Of a stretch of DNA of 10,329 nt, positions 1 through 5,627 are shown piece after piece. The position numbers were made by a program, and so were the translations under genes. The stretch is from Nocardioidaceae bacterium (GTDB lineage: Bacteria; Actinomycetota; Actinomycetes; Propionibacteriales; Nocardioidaceae): positions 1 to 10,329 of the forward strand of contig JACCVA010000293.1 of assembly GCA_013698435.1 (NCBI GenBank). The letters are read 5' to 3'. The stretch's first letter is position 1. Every line of letters starts with the position of its first letter. Under the pieces are notes generated by a model, which was not told where the DNA came from, made no database searches, and saw nothing but the letters and a program-made list of their open reading frames with translations.

Positions 1-896
1 GCCAGGTGCGCCAGCTGAAGCCGGGAGCGGCGACGTTCTCCTTCCTGCCCACCGCGCAGGAGCTCGACCTGGTCACGGAGCTGAGAGACCAGCAGGTGAC
101 GGCGTTCGCCATGGAGCTCGTCCCACGTATATCGCGGGCCCAGTCGATGGACGCCCTCAGCTCACAGGCGCTTGTCGCGGGCTATCGCTGCGCGATCGTG
201 GCGGCCGGACGGCTGCGGCGTTTCTTCCCGCTGAACATGACCGCGGCGGGCACGGTGCCGCCCGCGGAGGTCGTCGTGCTCGGCGCCGGCGTCGCAGGCC
301 TGCAGGCGATCGCCACCGTGAAGCGGCTCGGCGCGGTCGTGAAGGCGTACGACGTCCGGGCGGCGGCGGCCGAGGAGATCCGGTCGATGGGTGCCGTCGC
401 CATCGAACTGGAGCTGGACTCGCTCGAAGGCACCGGAGGCTACGCGCGGGAGATGACAGAGGACCGGGCCAACCGTCAGCGCGAGCTGCTGGCGCCGTAC
501 ATCGCCGCGGCGGACGCTCTCATCACCACTGCGGCTGTCCCCGGCCGCGCTGCGCCGAAGCTGGTCACCGCCGCCATGGTGGAGGCGATGAAGCCGGGCT
601 CGGTCGTCGTCGACCTCGCCGCGGAGTCGGGCGGGAACGTCGAGGGCTCGGTCCCCGGCGCCGTCGTAGCGATGGGCGGCGCGCAGATCTGGGGTGCGGC
701 CAACGTGCCCAGTCAGATGCCGACCCCCGCAAGCCGGCTCTACGCGCAGAACCTCGTCAACATCGTCACGCTGATGACCAACGAACAGGGCTTTGCACCA
801 GACTTCGACGACGAGATCGTCGCCGGCACCTGTGTTACCCACGCCGGTGAGGTCGTGCACGCACCCACCCAAGAGGCTTTGGAGCGTCAAGAATGA
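1..896 (+). CDS. pntAA: NAD(P) transhydrogenase subunit alpha part 1 (domain I), 5' partial
   Basis: This is the cytoplasmic NAD(H)-binding subunit of proton-translocating transhydrogenase, which passes hydride between NADH and NADP+ on the PntAb/PntB membrane part. The frame is open from base 3, and the N-terminus (probably 50-80 residues) lies upstream of the window, so the GTG at 6 is internal. Numbering from that codon: PRISRAQSMD (40-49) holds the Arg, Gln and Asp that contact the nicotinamide in known domain I structures. The Rossmann glycine motif GAGVAG is at 93-98, the ribose-binding acidic residue is in DVR (116-118), and the C-terminus has the family signature GTCVTHAGEVVH. Similarity to the R. 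rubrum domain I protein runs the full visible length. The stop overlaps the pntAb start (ATGA), so it heads an operon whose promoter is not visible. The family is certain; only the start is unknown. Confidence 0.96.
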   Translation, partial: QVRQLKPGAATFSFLPTAQELDLVTELRDQQVTAFAMELVPRISRAQSMDALSSQALVAGYRCAIVAAGRLRRFFPLNMTAAGTVPPAEVVVLGAGVAGLQAIATVKRLGAVVKAYDVRAAAAEEIRSMGAVAIELELDSLEGTGGYAREMTEDRANRQRELLAPYIAAADALITTAAVPGRAAPKLVTAAMVEAMKPGSVVVDLAAESGGNVEGSVPGAVVAMGGAQIWGAANVPSQMPTPASRLYAQNLVNIVTLMTNEQGFAPDFDDEIVAGTCVTHAGEVVHAPTQEALERQE

Positions 897-1192
897 GCGA
901 GCCCATCGTCTGGCTCACGATCTTCGTGCTGAGCGTCTTCGTCGGCGTCGAGGTGATCTCAAAGGTTTCGTCGACCCTGCACACTCCGCTGATGTCGGGC
1001 GCGAACGCGATCCACGGCGTCATCTTGGTAGGCGCAATCCTTGTCACCGGGTTCACCGACTCGACAGGAGCACTCGTGGTGGGACTCGTCGCCATCGTGC
1101 TCGCGACGATCAACATGGTGGGCGGGTTCGTGGTCACCGACCGGATGCTGCAGATGTTCGGCGGCCGCAAACGCCAGGAGCCGAAGGCATGA
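893..1192 (+). CDS. pntAb: NAD(P) transhydrogenase subunit alpha part 2 (membrane)
   Basis: This 99-residue protein is the small half of membrane domain II in the three-subunit form of the enzyme. Three hydrophobic segments are visible at about 5-22, 38-55 and 60-82. The family sequence STLHTPLMSGANAIHGVI lies at 27-44, and the end GFVVTDRMLQMF is typical. His41 in NAIHG matches, by motif, the histidine proposed for proton transfer in the Thermus enzyme, and PntB has Asn at the alternative position. The start ATG overlaps the pntAA stop by 4 bases, and the gene's own stop overlaps the pntB start in the same way, so the three subunits are probably translationally coupled. The length is normal for the family. 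Confidence 0.96.
   Translation: MSEPIVWLTIFVLSVFVGVEVISKVSSTLHTPLMSGANAIHGVILVGAILVTGFTDSTGALVVGLVAIVLATINMVGGFVVTDRMLQMFGGRKRQEPKA
1175..1180 (+). promoter_or_regulatory. Ribosome binding site of pntB
   Basis: CAGGAG lies 8 bases before the ATG at 1189, inside the end of pntAb. It helps fix the pntB start against the longer upstream open frame. Confidence 0.6.
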
Positions 1193-2571
1193 CGCCGACG
1201 TGGGCGCAGCTGTGCTACCTGGCAGCGGCTGTCTGTTTCATCCTTGCGCTGAAGGGTCTGTCGTCGCCCAAGACCGCGCGCAACGGCAACCTGATCGGCG
1301 CGATCGGCGCCGTCCTGGCCTGCGTCACCGTCTTCTTCGCGGTCGAGCTCGAGCACGAGTTGTCGATCCTGGTCGCGATCGCGGTCGGCACCGTTATCGG
1401 CGTGGTCGGTGCGCGGCGCGTGCAGATGACGCAGATGCCGCAGCTAGTTGCTCTGTTCAACGGCGTCGGTGGTGGAGCTGCTGCCTTGGTCGCCCTGCTG
1501 GAGCTGCAAGAGGCAACCAGCGGCGCAGGCGATGTGCCGACGTTCGACCTGGTGGCCACGGCGTTCACGATCCTGGTGGGGGCAGTCAGCTTCTCCGGCT
1601 CGATGGTGACGTTCGCGAAGCTGCAGGAGCTGATGACCACCCGCCCGGTGACGTTCCCCGGGCTCCCGGTCGCCTTCGCGCTGGCGGCGCTGTGCGGGTT
1701 GGGACTGAGCGTGCTGCTGGTCCTCGACCCGGTGATGTGGGTCGGTGTCGTGCTCGGCTTTGCCGGTCTGCTGCTCGGCGTACTCCTGGTCCTGCCCGTC
1801 GGTGGCGCCGACGTACCGATCGTCATCTCACTGCTCAACGCCTTCACCGGTCTCACAGTGGCGGCCGGTGGTTACGTGCTCGGCAACACGTTGCTCCTGG
1901 TCGCAGGCACGCTGGTCGGAGCGTCCGGCACGTTCTTGACCAAGATGATGGCGTCGGCGATGGGGCGGTCGCTCGTCAACACGCTCTTCGGTGCGCTCAA
2001 GGGCGGCTCGACACTCGGCGCAGGCGAGGCGTCCGACCGTCCCGTCCGCTCGGCCGGACCGGCAGACGTGGCGATTCTGCTTGCTTACGCCAACCGGGTC
2101 ATCATCGTCCCGGGCTACGGCCTCGCGGTGGCGCAGGCCCAGCACACCCTGCGCGAGCTCGTCGACGAACTGATGGCGAAGGGCATCACTGTCGACTACG
2201 CCATCCACCCCGTGGCGGGTCGAATGCCTGGCCATATGAACGTGCTGCTCGCGGAGGCGCAGGTGCCCTACGAGCAGCTCAAGGAGATGGGCGACATCAA
2301 CGGGGAGTTCAAGCAGGCCGACGTGGTCCTGGTCGTCGGTGCCAACGACGTCGTCAACCCTGCGGCCAAGACCACACCCGGCGCACCGATCTTCGGGATG
2401 CCGATCCTCAACGCCGACGAGGCGAAGCAGGTCATCTTCATGAAGCGTTCGATGCGGCCGGGCTTTGCCGGCATCGAGAACGAGCTGTTGTTCGACCCCA
2501 AGACGACGTTGCTGTTCGGCGACGCGAAAGACACGATGAGCAAGCTGCTCTCGGCGGTCAAGTCGCTGTGA
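1189..2571 (+). CDS. pntB: NAD(P) transhydrogenase subunit beta
   Basis: This 460-residue protein carries most of the proton-conducting membrane domain and the NADP(H)-binding domain III. About nine hydrophobic segments occupy residues 5-260. Domain III starts near 290 and shows the nucleotide-binding motifs VPGYGLAVAQAQ (307-318), HPVAGRMPGHMNVLL (340-354), GANDVVNPAA (384-393) and MKRSMRPGFAGIENEL (418-433). I chose ATG 1189 over the longer open frame to 793 because it overlaps the pntAb stop, follows a CAGGAG site (1175-1180), and gives the usual family length and N-terminus. Residue 91 is Asn (LVALFNG) where E. coli PntB has the functional His91. With pntAA and pntAb it forms one operon supplying NADPH. 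Confidence 0.97.
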   Translation: MTPTWAQLCYLAAAVCFILALKGLSSPKTARNGNLIGAIGAVLACVTVFFAVELEHELSILVAIAVGTVIGVVGARRVQMTQMPQLVALFNGVGGGAAALVALLELQEATSGAGDVPTFDLVATAFTILVGAVSFSGSMVTFAKLQELMTTRPVTFPGLPVAFALAALCGLGLSVLLVLDPVMWVGVVLGFAGLLLGVLLVLPVGGADVPIVISLLNAFTGLTVAAGGYVLGNTLLLVAGTLVGASGTFLTKMMASAMGRSLVNTLFGALKGGSTLGAGEASDRPVRSAGPADVAILLAYANRVIIVPGYGLAVAQAQHTLRELVDELMAKGITVDYAIHPVAGRMPGHMNVLLAEAQVPYEQLKEMGDINGEFKQADVVLVVGANDVVNPAAKTTPGAPIFGMPILNADEAKQVIFMKRSMRPGFAGIENELLFDPKTTLLFGDAKDTMSKLLSAVKSL

Positions 2572-2683
2572 CCTCGAGCCCTCCAGCCCGGCGGTTAGCG
2601 AACACCCAAAGGCGCTGTCTCGTCGCCAGCGGGCAGGTGCAGACCTTCGGCGGCTGGCTCCACAGTGTGAAGGCGGTGAGCAG

Positions 2684-2800
2684 GTGAGCAAGCGCTGGTT
2701 GACGATCGCGTTGATTGCGCTGGCGCTGCTCGTCGTCATCGTCGTGGCGATCTATGGCGGCGGAGGAAGCGGCAACGGTGGTGGCGGCGGCGGTTACTAG
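2684..2800 (+). CDS. Small single-pass membrane peptide with glycine-rich tail (38 aa), unrecognised
   Basis: I do not recognise this gene. A GTG at 2684 opens a 38-codon frame. It encodes a basic start (MSKRW), one hydrophobic segment at about 6-24 (Leu, Val, Ile, Ala rich), then GGGGSGN and a run of six glycines, ending in Tyr. The TAG stop is followed directly by TAA. Support comes from the clean membrane-peptide pattern, the positive N-terminus before the hydrophobic stretch, and purine-rich GAAGG (2669-2673) and GGTGAG (2675-2680) as possible ribosome sites. No other in-frame start lies nearby upstream. It begins 112 bp after pntB on the same strand and could be read through from the pnt operon. 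Its end is 34 bp from the convergent upp stop. The glycine tail would lie outside the membrane if the positive-inside rule holds. A spurious frame in GC-rich DNA remains possible. Confidence 0.5.
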   Translation: MSKRWLTIALIALALLVVIVVAIYGGGGSGNGGGGGGY

Positions 2801-2818
2801 TAACGCCTGCCGTCCACG

Positions 2819-2834
2819 GCCGGCTTGCGTCGGC
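2819..2834 (+). terminator. Hairpin between the small membrane peptide and upp
   Basis: Arms GCCGGC and GTCGGC pair around TTGC, using one G-U pair in plus-strand RNA. The hairpin fills the gap up to the upp stop codon. There is no U tract. This fits a U-less actinobacterial terminator for plus-strand transcription, but a 6-bp GC stem also arises by chance. Confidence 0.3.
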
Positions 2835-3476
2835 TCAGCCCAACACGCCGTAAAGCCGGTCTCCTGCGTCGCCGAGCCCGGGAACGATGTAGCCCCGCTC
2901 GTTGAGCCGCTCGTCCACCGCGGCCGTCACCACGGTTACGGGGATGTTCAGGCCTGCCAGCTCGCGGTCGAGCCGCGCGCAGCCCTCAGGGGCGGCGAGC
3001 AGGCAGATCGCCGTGATGTGGTCGGCTCCCCTGTCGACGAGGAACTTGATAGCGGCCGACAGGGTGCCGCCGGTGGCGAGCATCGGGTCGAGCACGTAGC
3101 ACTGGCGCCCGGACAGGTCGTCGGGCAGTCGCTCGGCGTACGTCGACGCCTTGAGGGTTTCTTCGTTGCGGATCATCCCCAGGAACCCGACCTCGGCGGT
3201 GGGCAGCAACCGGACCATCCCCTCCAGCATGCCGAGGCCGGCCCGCAGGATCGGCACCACCAGCGGCTTCGGTGAGGCCAGCTTGACGCCCACCGCGGCC
3301 GACACCGGTGTAGTGATGTCGACTGTCTCGGTTCGCACCTCGCGGGTGGCCTCGTAGGCGAGCAGGGTCACCAGCTCGTCGGCCAGCCGGCGAAACGTGG
3401 GAGAGGCGGTGTCCTGGTCCCGCAGCGCGGTGAGCTTGTGGGCGACGAGCGGGTGGTCGATGACGACGGTTTGCAT
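2835..3476 (-). CDS. upp: Uracil phosphoribosyltransferase
   Basis: This 213-residue cytoplasmic enzyme of pyrimidine salvage makes UMP from uracil and PRPP. It aligns with E. coli Upp from the first residues (HPLVAHKL at 8-15) to the end. The PRPP-binding motif is DPMLATGG (130-137), the conserved PILRAGLGM is at 75-83, RNEETL is at 103-108, and the uracil-binding C-terminal motif GYIVPGLGDAGD is at 195-206. I chose ATG 3476 because it matches the family N-terminus; ATGs at 3488 and 3551 would add residues foreign to the family. No Shine-Dalgarno sequence precedes the start, which follows a run of five C. A -10-like TATGTT sits 7 nt upstream, so the mRNA may be leaderless. It is divergent from the tadA-associated gene. 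Confidence 0.97.
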   Translation of the reverse strand: MQTVVIDHPLVAHKLTALRDQDTASPTFRRLADELVTLLAYEATREVRTETVDITTPVSAAVGVKLASPKPLVVPILRAGLGMLEGMVRLLPTAEVGFLGMIRNEETLKASTYAERLPDDLSGRQCYVLDPMLATGGTLSAAIKFLVDRGADHITAICLLAAPEGCARLDRELAGLNIPVTVVTAAVDERLNERGYIVPGLGDAGDRLYGVLG

Positions 3477-3483
3477 GGGGGAC

Positions 3484-3489
3484 AACATA
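3484..3489 (-). promoter_or_regulatory. Candidate -10 box of upp (leaderless)
   Basis: TATGTT on the minus strand fits TANNNT and ends 7 nt before the ATG at 3476, placing the predicted transcription start on or next to the start codon. I see no convincing -35 box. The lack of a ribosome site supports a leaderless transcript. Confidence 0.4.
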
Positions 3490-3557
3490 GTGCCCGTGGA
3501 TGAAGCCTGGTGGGGCCAGCGGTCGTCAACCAGGCATCCATCTGGGATCATCGTCGC

Positions 3558-4058
3558 ATGAGTTCCGGTGACGCTGAGGCGACCGACGGCGTCGACTTCG
3601 CGGTGGCCGCCTCACATGAGGACGGGGGCTGGACGCTGTCGGCATTGCCGTCCAACGCCGCGTCGGAACTCGACGTATTGCTCCGTGCGCTCGGGCAGCT
3701 GCGGTCCGAGGTCGGCACTCTCGGGATGGTCAGTGTTGACGAGGAGTACTTCGTGCTGGCGCGGGTCGCCGGTACGCACGTGCGGTTGTTGCTCTCTGAC
3801 ATCGGGGCGGCCACGGAGTCACCGCTCGCCGCAGCCGTCATCGCGCGGCTCGAGCTGCCACCACCGGACGAGGACGACGAGCGGGTGCAACCGGCCGGCG
3901 ACCTCGGGATCCTCGCCGACCTCGGACTACCGGCCAGAGACCTGGGGGCGATGTGCGACGACCTCGATCTGTACCCCGACGAGCTGCTCGGCGACATCGC
4001 CAGCCGGCTGGGCTTCGGCCGCGACTTCGAAGAGATGCTCGACACGGTGCTCGCCTGA
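3558..4058 (+). CDS. tRNA adenosine deaminase-associated protein
   Basis: This 166-residue protein resembles the actinobacterial family named for its constant position just upstream of tadA (the putative tRNA adenosine deaminase-associated family). Its biochemical role is not established. The sequence is very acidic: I count about 33 Asp/Glu against 9 Arg and no Lys. A cluster PPPDEDDE lies near 101-108, and the acidic helical tail includes LYPDELLGDIASRLGFGRDFEEMLDTVL. No signal peptide or membrane segment is seen. ATG 3558 was chosen because the upstream extension to 3510 enters the upp promoter region and lacks family character. The stop is 10 bp before the tadA ATG, so the two are co-transcribed and probably coupled. 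It may bind TadA or mimic nucleic acid, but that is inference. Confidence 0.85.
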   Translation: MSSGDAEATDGVDFAVAASHEDGGWTLSALPSNAASELDVLLRALGQLRSEVGTLGMVSVDEEYFVLARVAGTHVRLLLSDIGAATESPLAAAVIARLELPPPDEDDERVQPAGDLGILADLGLPARDLGAMCDDLDLYPDELLGDIASRLGFGRDFEEMLDTVLA

Positions 4059-4068
4059 GACCTGCGTG

Positions 4069-4551
4069 ATGACCTCTGCCACGTCGCGCCCCTCCAACGG
4101 GGCTGACTGGGATCAGGTGATGCGCCAGGCGATGGCCGTCGCCCGCGGCACCGCCTCGTTCGCCGACGTACCCGTCGGTGCTGTCGTGCTCGGCCCCGAT
4201 GGTGAGGTTGTGGCCGCTGCCGGCAACGAGCGGGAGGCGCGTCGCGACCCCACCGCGCATGCGGAGGTCATAGCGCTGCGCGCTGCGGGGGAGAAGCTGG
4301 GGCGCTGGCGGCTAGACGGCTGCACGCTGGTCGTCACCCTCGAGCCTTGCACGATGTGCGCCGGAGCGATCGTGCTGGCACGGCTCGATCGCGTGGTGTT
4401 CGGGGCGTACGACGCCAAGGCCGGCGCCGCTGGGTCGTTGTGGGACGTGCTGCGTGACCGACGGCTCAACCACCGGCCGGAGGTCCTCGGCGGGGTGCTG
4501 GCCGACGAGACGGGCGCGATGCTGCGGGACTTCTTCGAGGGCCAGCGCTGA
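4069..4551 (+). CDS. tadA: tRNA-specific adenosine deaminase (A34 to I34)
   Basis: This 160-residue zinc-dependent cytidine/adenosine deaminase-fold enzyme converts adenosine 34 of tRNA-Arg(ACG) to inosine, allowing decoding of CGU, CGC and CGA. The zinc ligands and catalytic Glu are seen as HAE (64-66) and PCTMC (93-97). The conserved DVPVGAVV (33-40), DPTAHAE (60-66), VVFGAYDAKAGAAGSL (109-124) and NHRPEVLGGVLADE (134-147) match E. coli TadA, which sets it apart from guanine or cytidine deaminases. ATG 4069 is preferred; GTG 4066 directly before it is equally possible, and ATG 4120 would cut conserved helix 1. It follows the associated gene by 10 bp with no clear ribosome site. A hairpin at 4573-4591 probably ends the transcript. 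Confidence 0.95.
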   Translation: MTSATSRPSNGADWDQVMRQAMAVARGTASFADVPVGAVVLGPDGEVVAAAGNEREARRDPTAHAEVIALRAAGEKLGRWRLDGCTLVVTLEPCTMCAGAIVLARLDRVVFGAYDAKAGAAGSLWDVLRDRRLNHRPEVLGGVLADETGAMLRDFFEGQR

Positions 4552-4572
4552 TAGCCGGGTGCGCACGCGGGT

Positions 4573-4591
4573 GGTCACCGATTCGGTGGCC
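4573..4591 (+). terminator. Terminator-like hairpin after tadA
   Basis: GGTCACCG and CGGTGGCC form an 8-bp stem (one G-U pair in plus-strand RNA) around ATT, 21 bp after the tadA stop. There is no U run beyond a short GUUGU. The candidate -35 box of the downstream tRNA lies inside this stem. Confidence 0.4.
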
Positions 4592-4611
4592 GTTGTCGGC
4601 TCCGGTAACCT
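4582..4611 (+). promoter_or_regulatory. Candidate promoter of tRNA-Ser(CGA)
   Basis: TTCGGT (4582-4587), an 18-bp spacer, and TAACCT (4606-4611) end 7 nt before the mature tRNA 5' end. The second tRNA-Ser gene shows the same layout (TTCGAT, 18 bp, TAGCCT, 7 nt), which is the main support because the -35 match alone is poor. Confidence 0.45.
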
Positions 4612-4618
4612 ACTGCGC

Positions 4619-4708
4619 GGTGGCGTGTCCGAGCGGCCTAAGGAGCACGCCTCGAAAGCGTGTGTGGGTGCAAGCCCACCGTGGGTTCAAATCCCACCGC
4701 CACCGCCA
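4619..4708 (+). tRNA. tRNA-Ser(CGA), CCA encoded
   Basis: The acceptor stem pairs GGTGGCG (4619-4625) with CGCCACC (4698-4704), followed by discriminator G and an encoded CCA (4706-4708). The anticodon stem CACGC/GCGTG holds loop CTCGAAA with anticodon CGA at 4653-4655, reading UCG. A long variable arm (GTGGGTG CAAG CCCACC) marks it as class II, as expected for serine. The T arm is GTGGG TTCAAAT CCCAC. The gene lies on the same strand as tadA and runs convergent with the cupin gene. It carries no A34, so it is not a TadA substrate. Confidence 0.97.
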
Positions 4709-4730
4709 CATTTGTCGTTGGACGGGCCGG

Positions 4731-5048
4731 TTACCGGAGGAGTTCACCGGACGGAGTGGTTAAGCCCTTCAGTTCGATCTCGACGAAGACTGCTTCCTGC
4801 TCGGTCGCGTTGGTGACGTTGTGATCGGTTCCTGCTGTCCCGAGATAGGCCGAGGCCGCGGTCTGCGTCATCTCGCGCACCGAGCCGTCGGTGTCGGTCA
4901 CGGTGAACGTCCCACCGGTGACAGGCACGACGACGTAGTCGAACTCGTGGCGGTGCTGACCGGTGGCTGCCCCTTCGGCGGAGAAGGTCCAGGTGGTGAT
5001 CCGGACGCGCTCGTTGTCCTCCGTGGTGCTCGACTGCGCCGTACTCAT
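4731..5048 (-). CDS. Small single-domain cupin protein
   Basis: This 105-residue protein has the single-domain beta-barrel cupin pattern. Cupin motif 1 is seen as HRHEFDYVVVPVTGG (32-46), with His32, His34 and Glu35 or Asp37 as possible metal ligands. Motif 2 has His76 in GTDHNVTN. There is no signal peptide or other domain, so substrate and reaction cannot be told. ATG 5048 was chosen because GAGGAG stands 6 nt upstream (GGTAGAGGAGCAAGC before ATG) and the longer frame to 5117 overlaps the upstream gene. It lies 65 bp downstream of the DUF4440/NTF2-like gene on the same strand, so the two probably share a transcript. It converges on tRNA-Ser(CGA), with 22 bp between them. Confidence 0.85.
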   Translation of the reverse strand: MSTAQSSTTEDNERVRITTWTFSAEGAATGQHRHEFDYVVVPVTGGTFTVTDTDGSVREMTQTAASAYLGTAGTDHNVTNATEQEAVFVEIELKGLTTPSGELLR

Positions 5049-5062
5049 GCTTGCTCCTCTAC
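5049..5062 (-). promoter_or_regulatory. Ribosome binding site of the cupin gene
   Basis: GTAGAGGAGCAAGC directly precedes the ATG at 5048 and has a strong GAGGAG core with good spacing. It decides the start against the upstream in-frame ATG at 5117. Confidence 0.65.
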
Positions 5063-5113
5063 CGGATGGACCCATACCGTACGCCCGTGAGCAGAAGGCG
5101 GAGTACAACTGGC

Positions 5114-5515
5114 TCACTCATCCGAAACGGCCGGTTCGACCGCGGTCGCCTGCGACCAGCGCACGCGCCAGCGACCCCTCTCGTCTCGCTGGTAGCAGTC
5201 GAGATGCCAGCACTCCAGCGCACCCACCTCTTGGCCACGGATCGCGATGTCGATGATCGACTGGTAACGAAGAACCGCCAGGTTGCCGTCCACCAATACG
5301 TCGATTCTCGACACCGGTTCGAACCGCAGGTAGTTGATGTCACCGGTCGCGATGCCCCCGAGGTAGTCCTCCTTTGACCAGACCCCGCCGCTCGGGTGGA
5401 TGAGCTGGAAATCGGGAGAGTGCAAGGCGTCGGCCTCTTTGACTCTCCCTTCGACCAGATACCGAAGCCGCTGGCGCTCGATGTCGCGCAATAGTGCGAG
5501 CTCGCTTGTCATCAT
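5114..5515 (-). CDS. DUF4440/SnoaL-like (NTF2-fold) protein
   Basis: This 133-residue protein is a single NTF2-like alpha+beta domain of the DUF4440 type. Family features are the opening helix RQRLRYLVEGRVKEADALH (14-32), FQLIHPSGG (36-44), SKEDYLGGIATGDINYL (47-63), and the closing strands ECWHLDCYQRDERGRW and VRWSQAT. NTF2-fold proteins include isomerases, cyclases and ligand-binding proteins; the pocket identity cannot be read here. ATG 5515 follows GAGG about 10 nt upstream, and ATG 5512 directly after it is an alternative. The open frame to 5674 would overlap the antiporter promoter and start and is rejected. The next gene on the strand encodes a cupin, another small barrel, which suggests shared regulation but no known pathway. 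Confidence 0.85.
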   Translation of the reverse strand: MMTSELALLRDIERQRLRYLVEGRVKEADALHSPDFQLIHPSGGVWSKEDYLGGIATGDINYLRFEPVSRIDVLVDGNLAVLRYQSIIDIAIRGQEVGALECWHLDCYQRDERGRWRVRWSQATAVEPAVSDE

Positions 5516-5592
5516 TCGGGAAACCTCACCCCATCGGCGCGGTGACGGCGCTCCGCGTGTCGTCCCATTCCTACCTGAACAGCGCTGGCGTC

Positions 5593-5620
5593 TTACCATC
5601 AGTGACATCGACTCTAGGGT
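5593..5620 (+). promoter_or_regulatory. Candidate promoter of the antiporter gene (leaderless)
   Basis: TTACCA (5593-5598), a 16-bp spacer and TAGGGT (5615-5620) end 7 nt before the GTG at 5628. Transcription would begin at the start codon. The GAGGGG just before the GTG is too close for a normal ribosome site, which favours a leaderless mRNA. Confidence 0.4.
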
Positions 5621-5627
5621 GAGGGGC

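Noticed and set aside
162..890. 242-codon minus-strand frame opposite pntAA
   Set aside because: It is a shadow of pntAA in GC-rich DNA, with Arg/His/Asp-rich composition and no recognisable motif.
793..1188. Upstream extension of the pntB frame
   Set aside because: It overlaps pntAA and all of pntAb, and its translation is Arg-rich. The ATG at 1189 has coupling, a ribosome site and the family N-terminus.
1041..2687. 548-codon plus-strand frame overlapping pntAb and pntB
   Set aside because: It runs out of frame through the clearly conserved pntB and has an Arg-rich low-complexity translation typical of shadows.
1828..2739. 303-codon minus-strand frame opposite pntB
   Set aside because: Antisense to the conserved domain III of PntB, with no domain resemblance.
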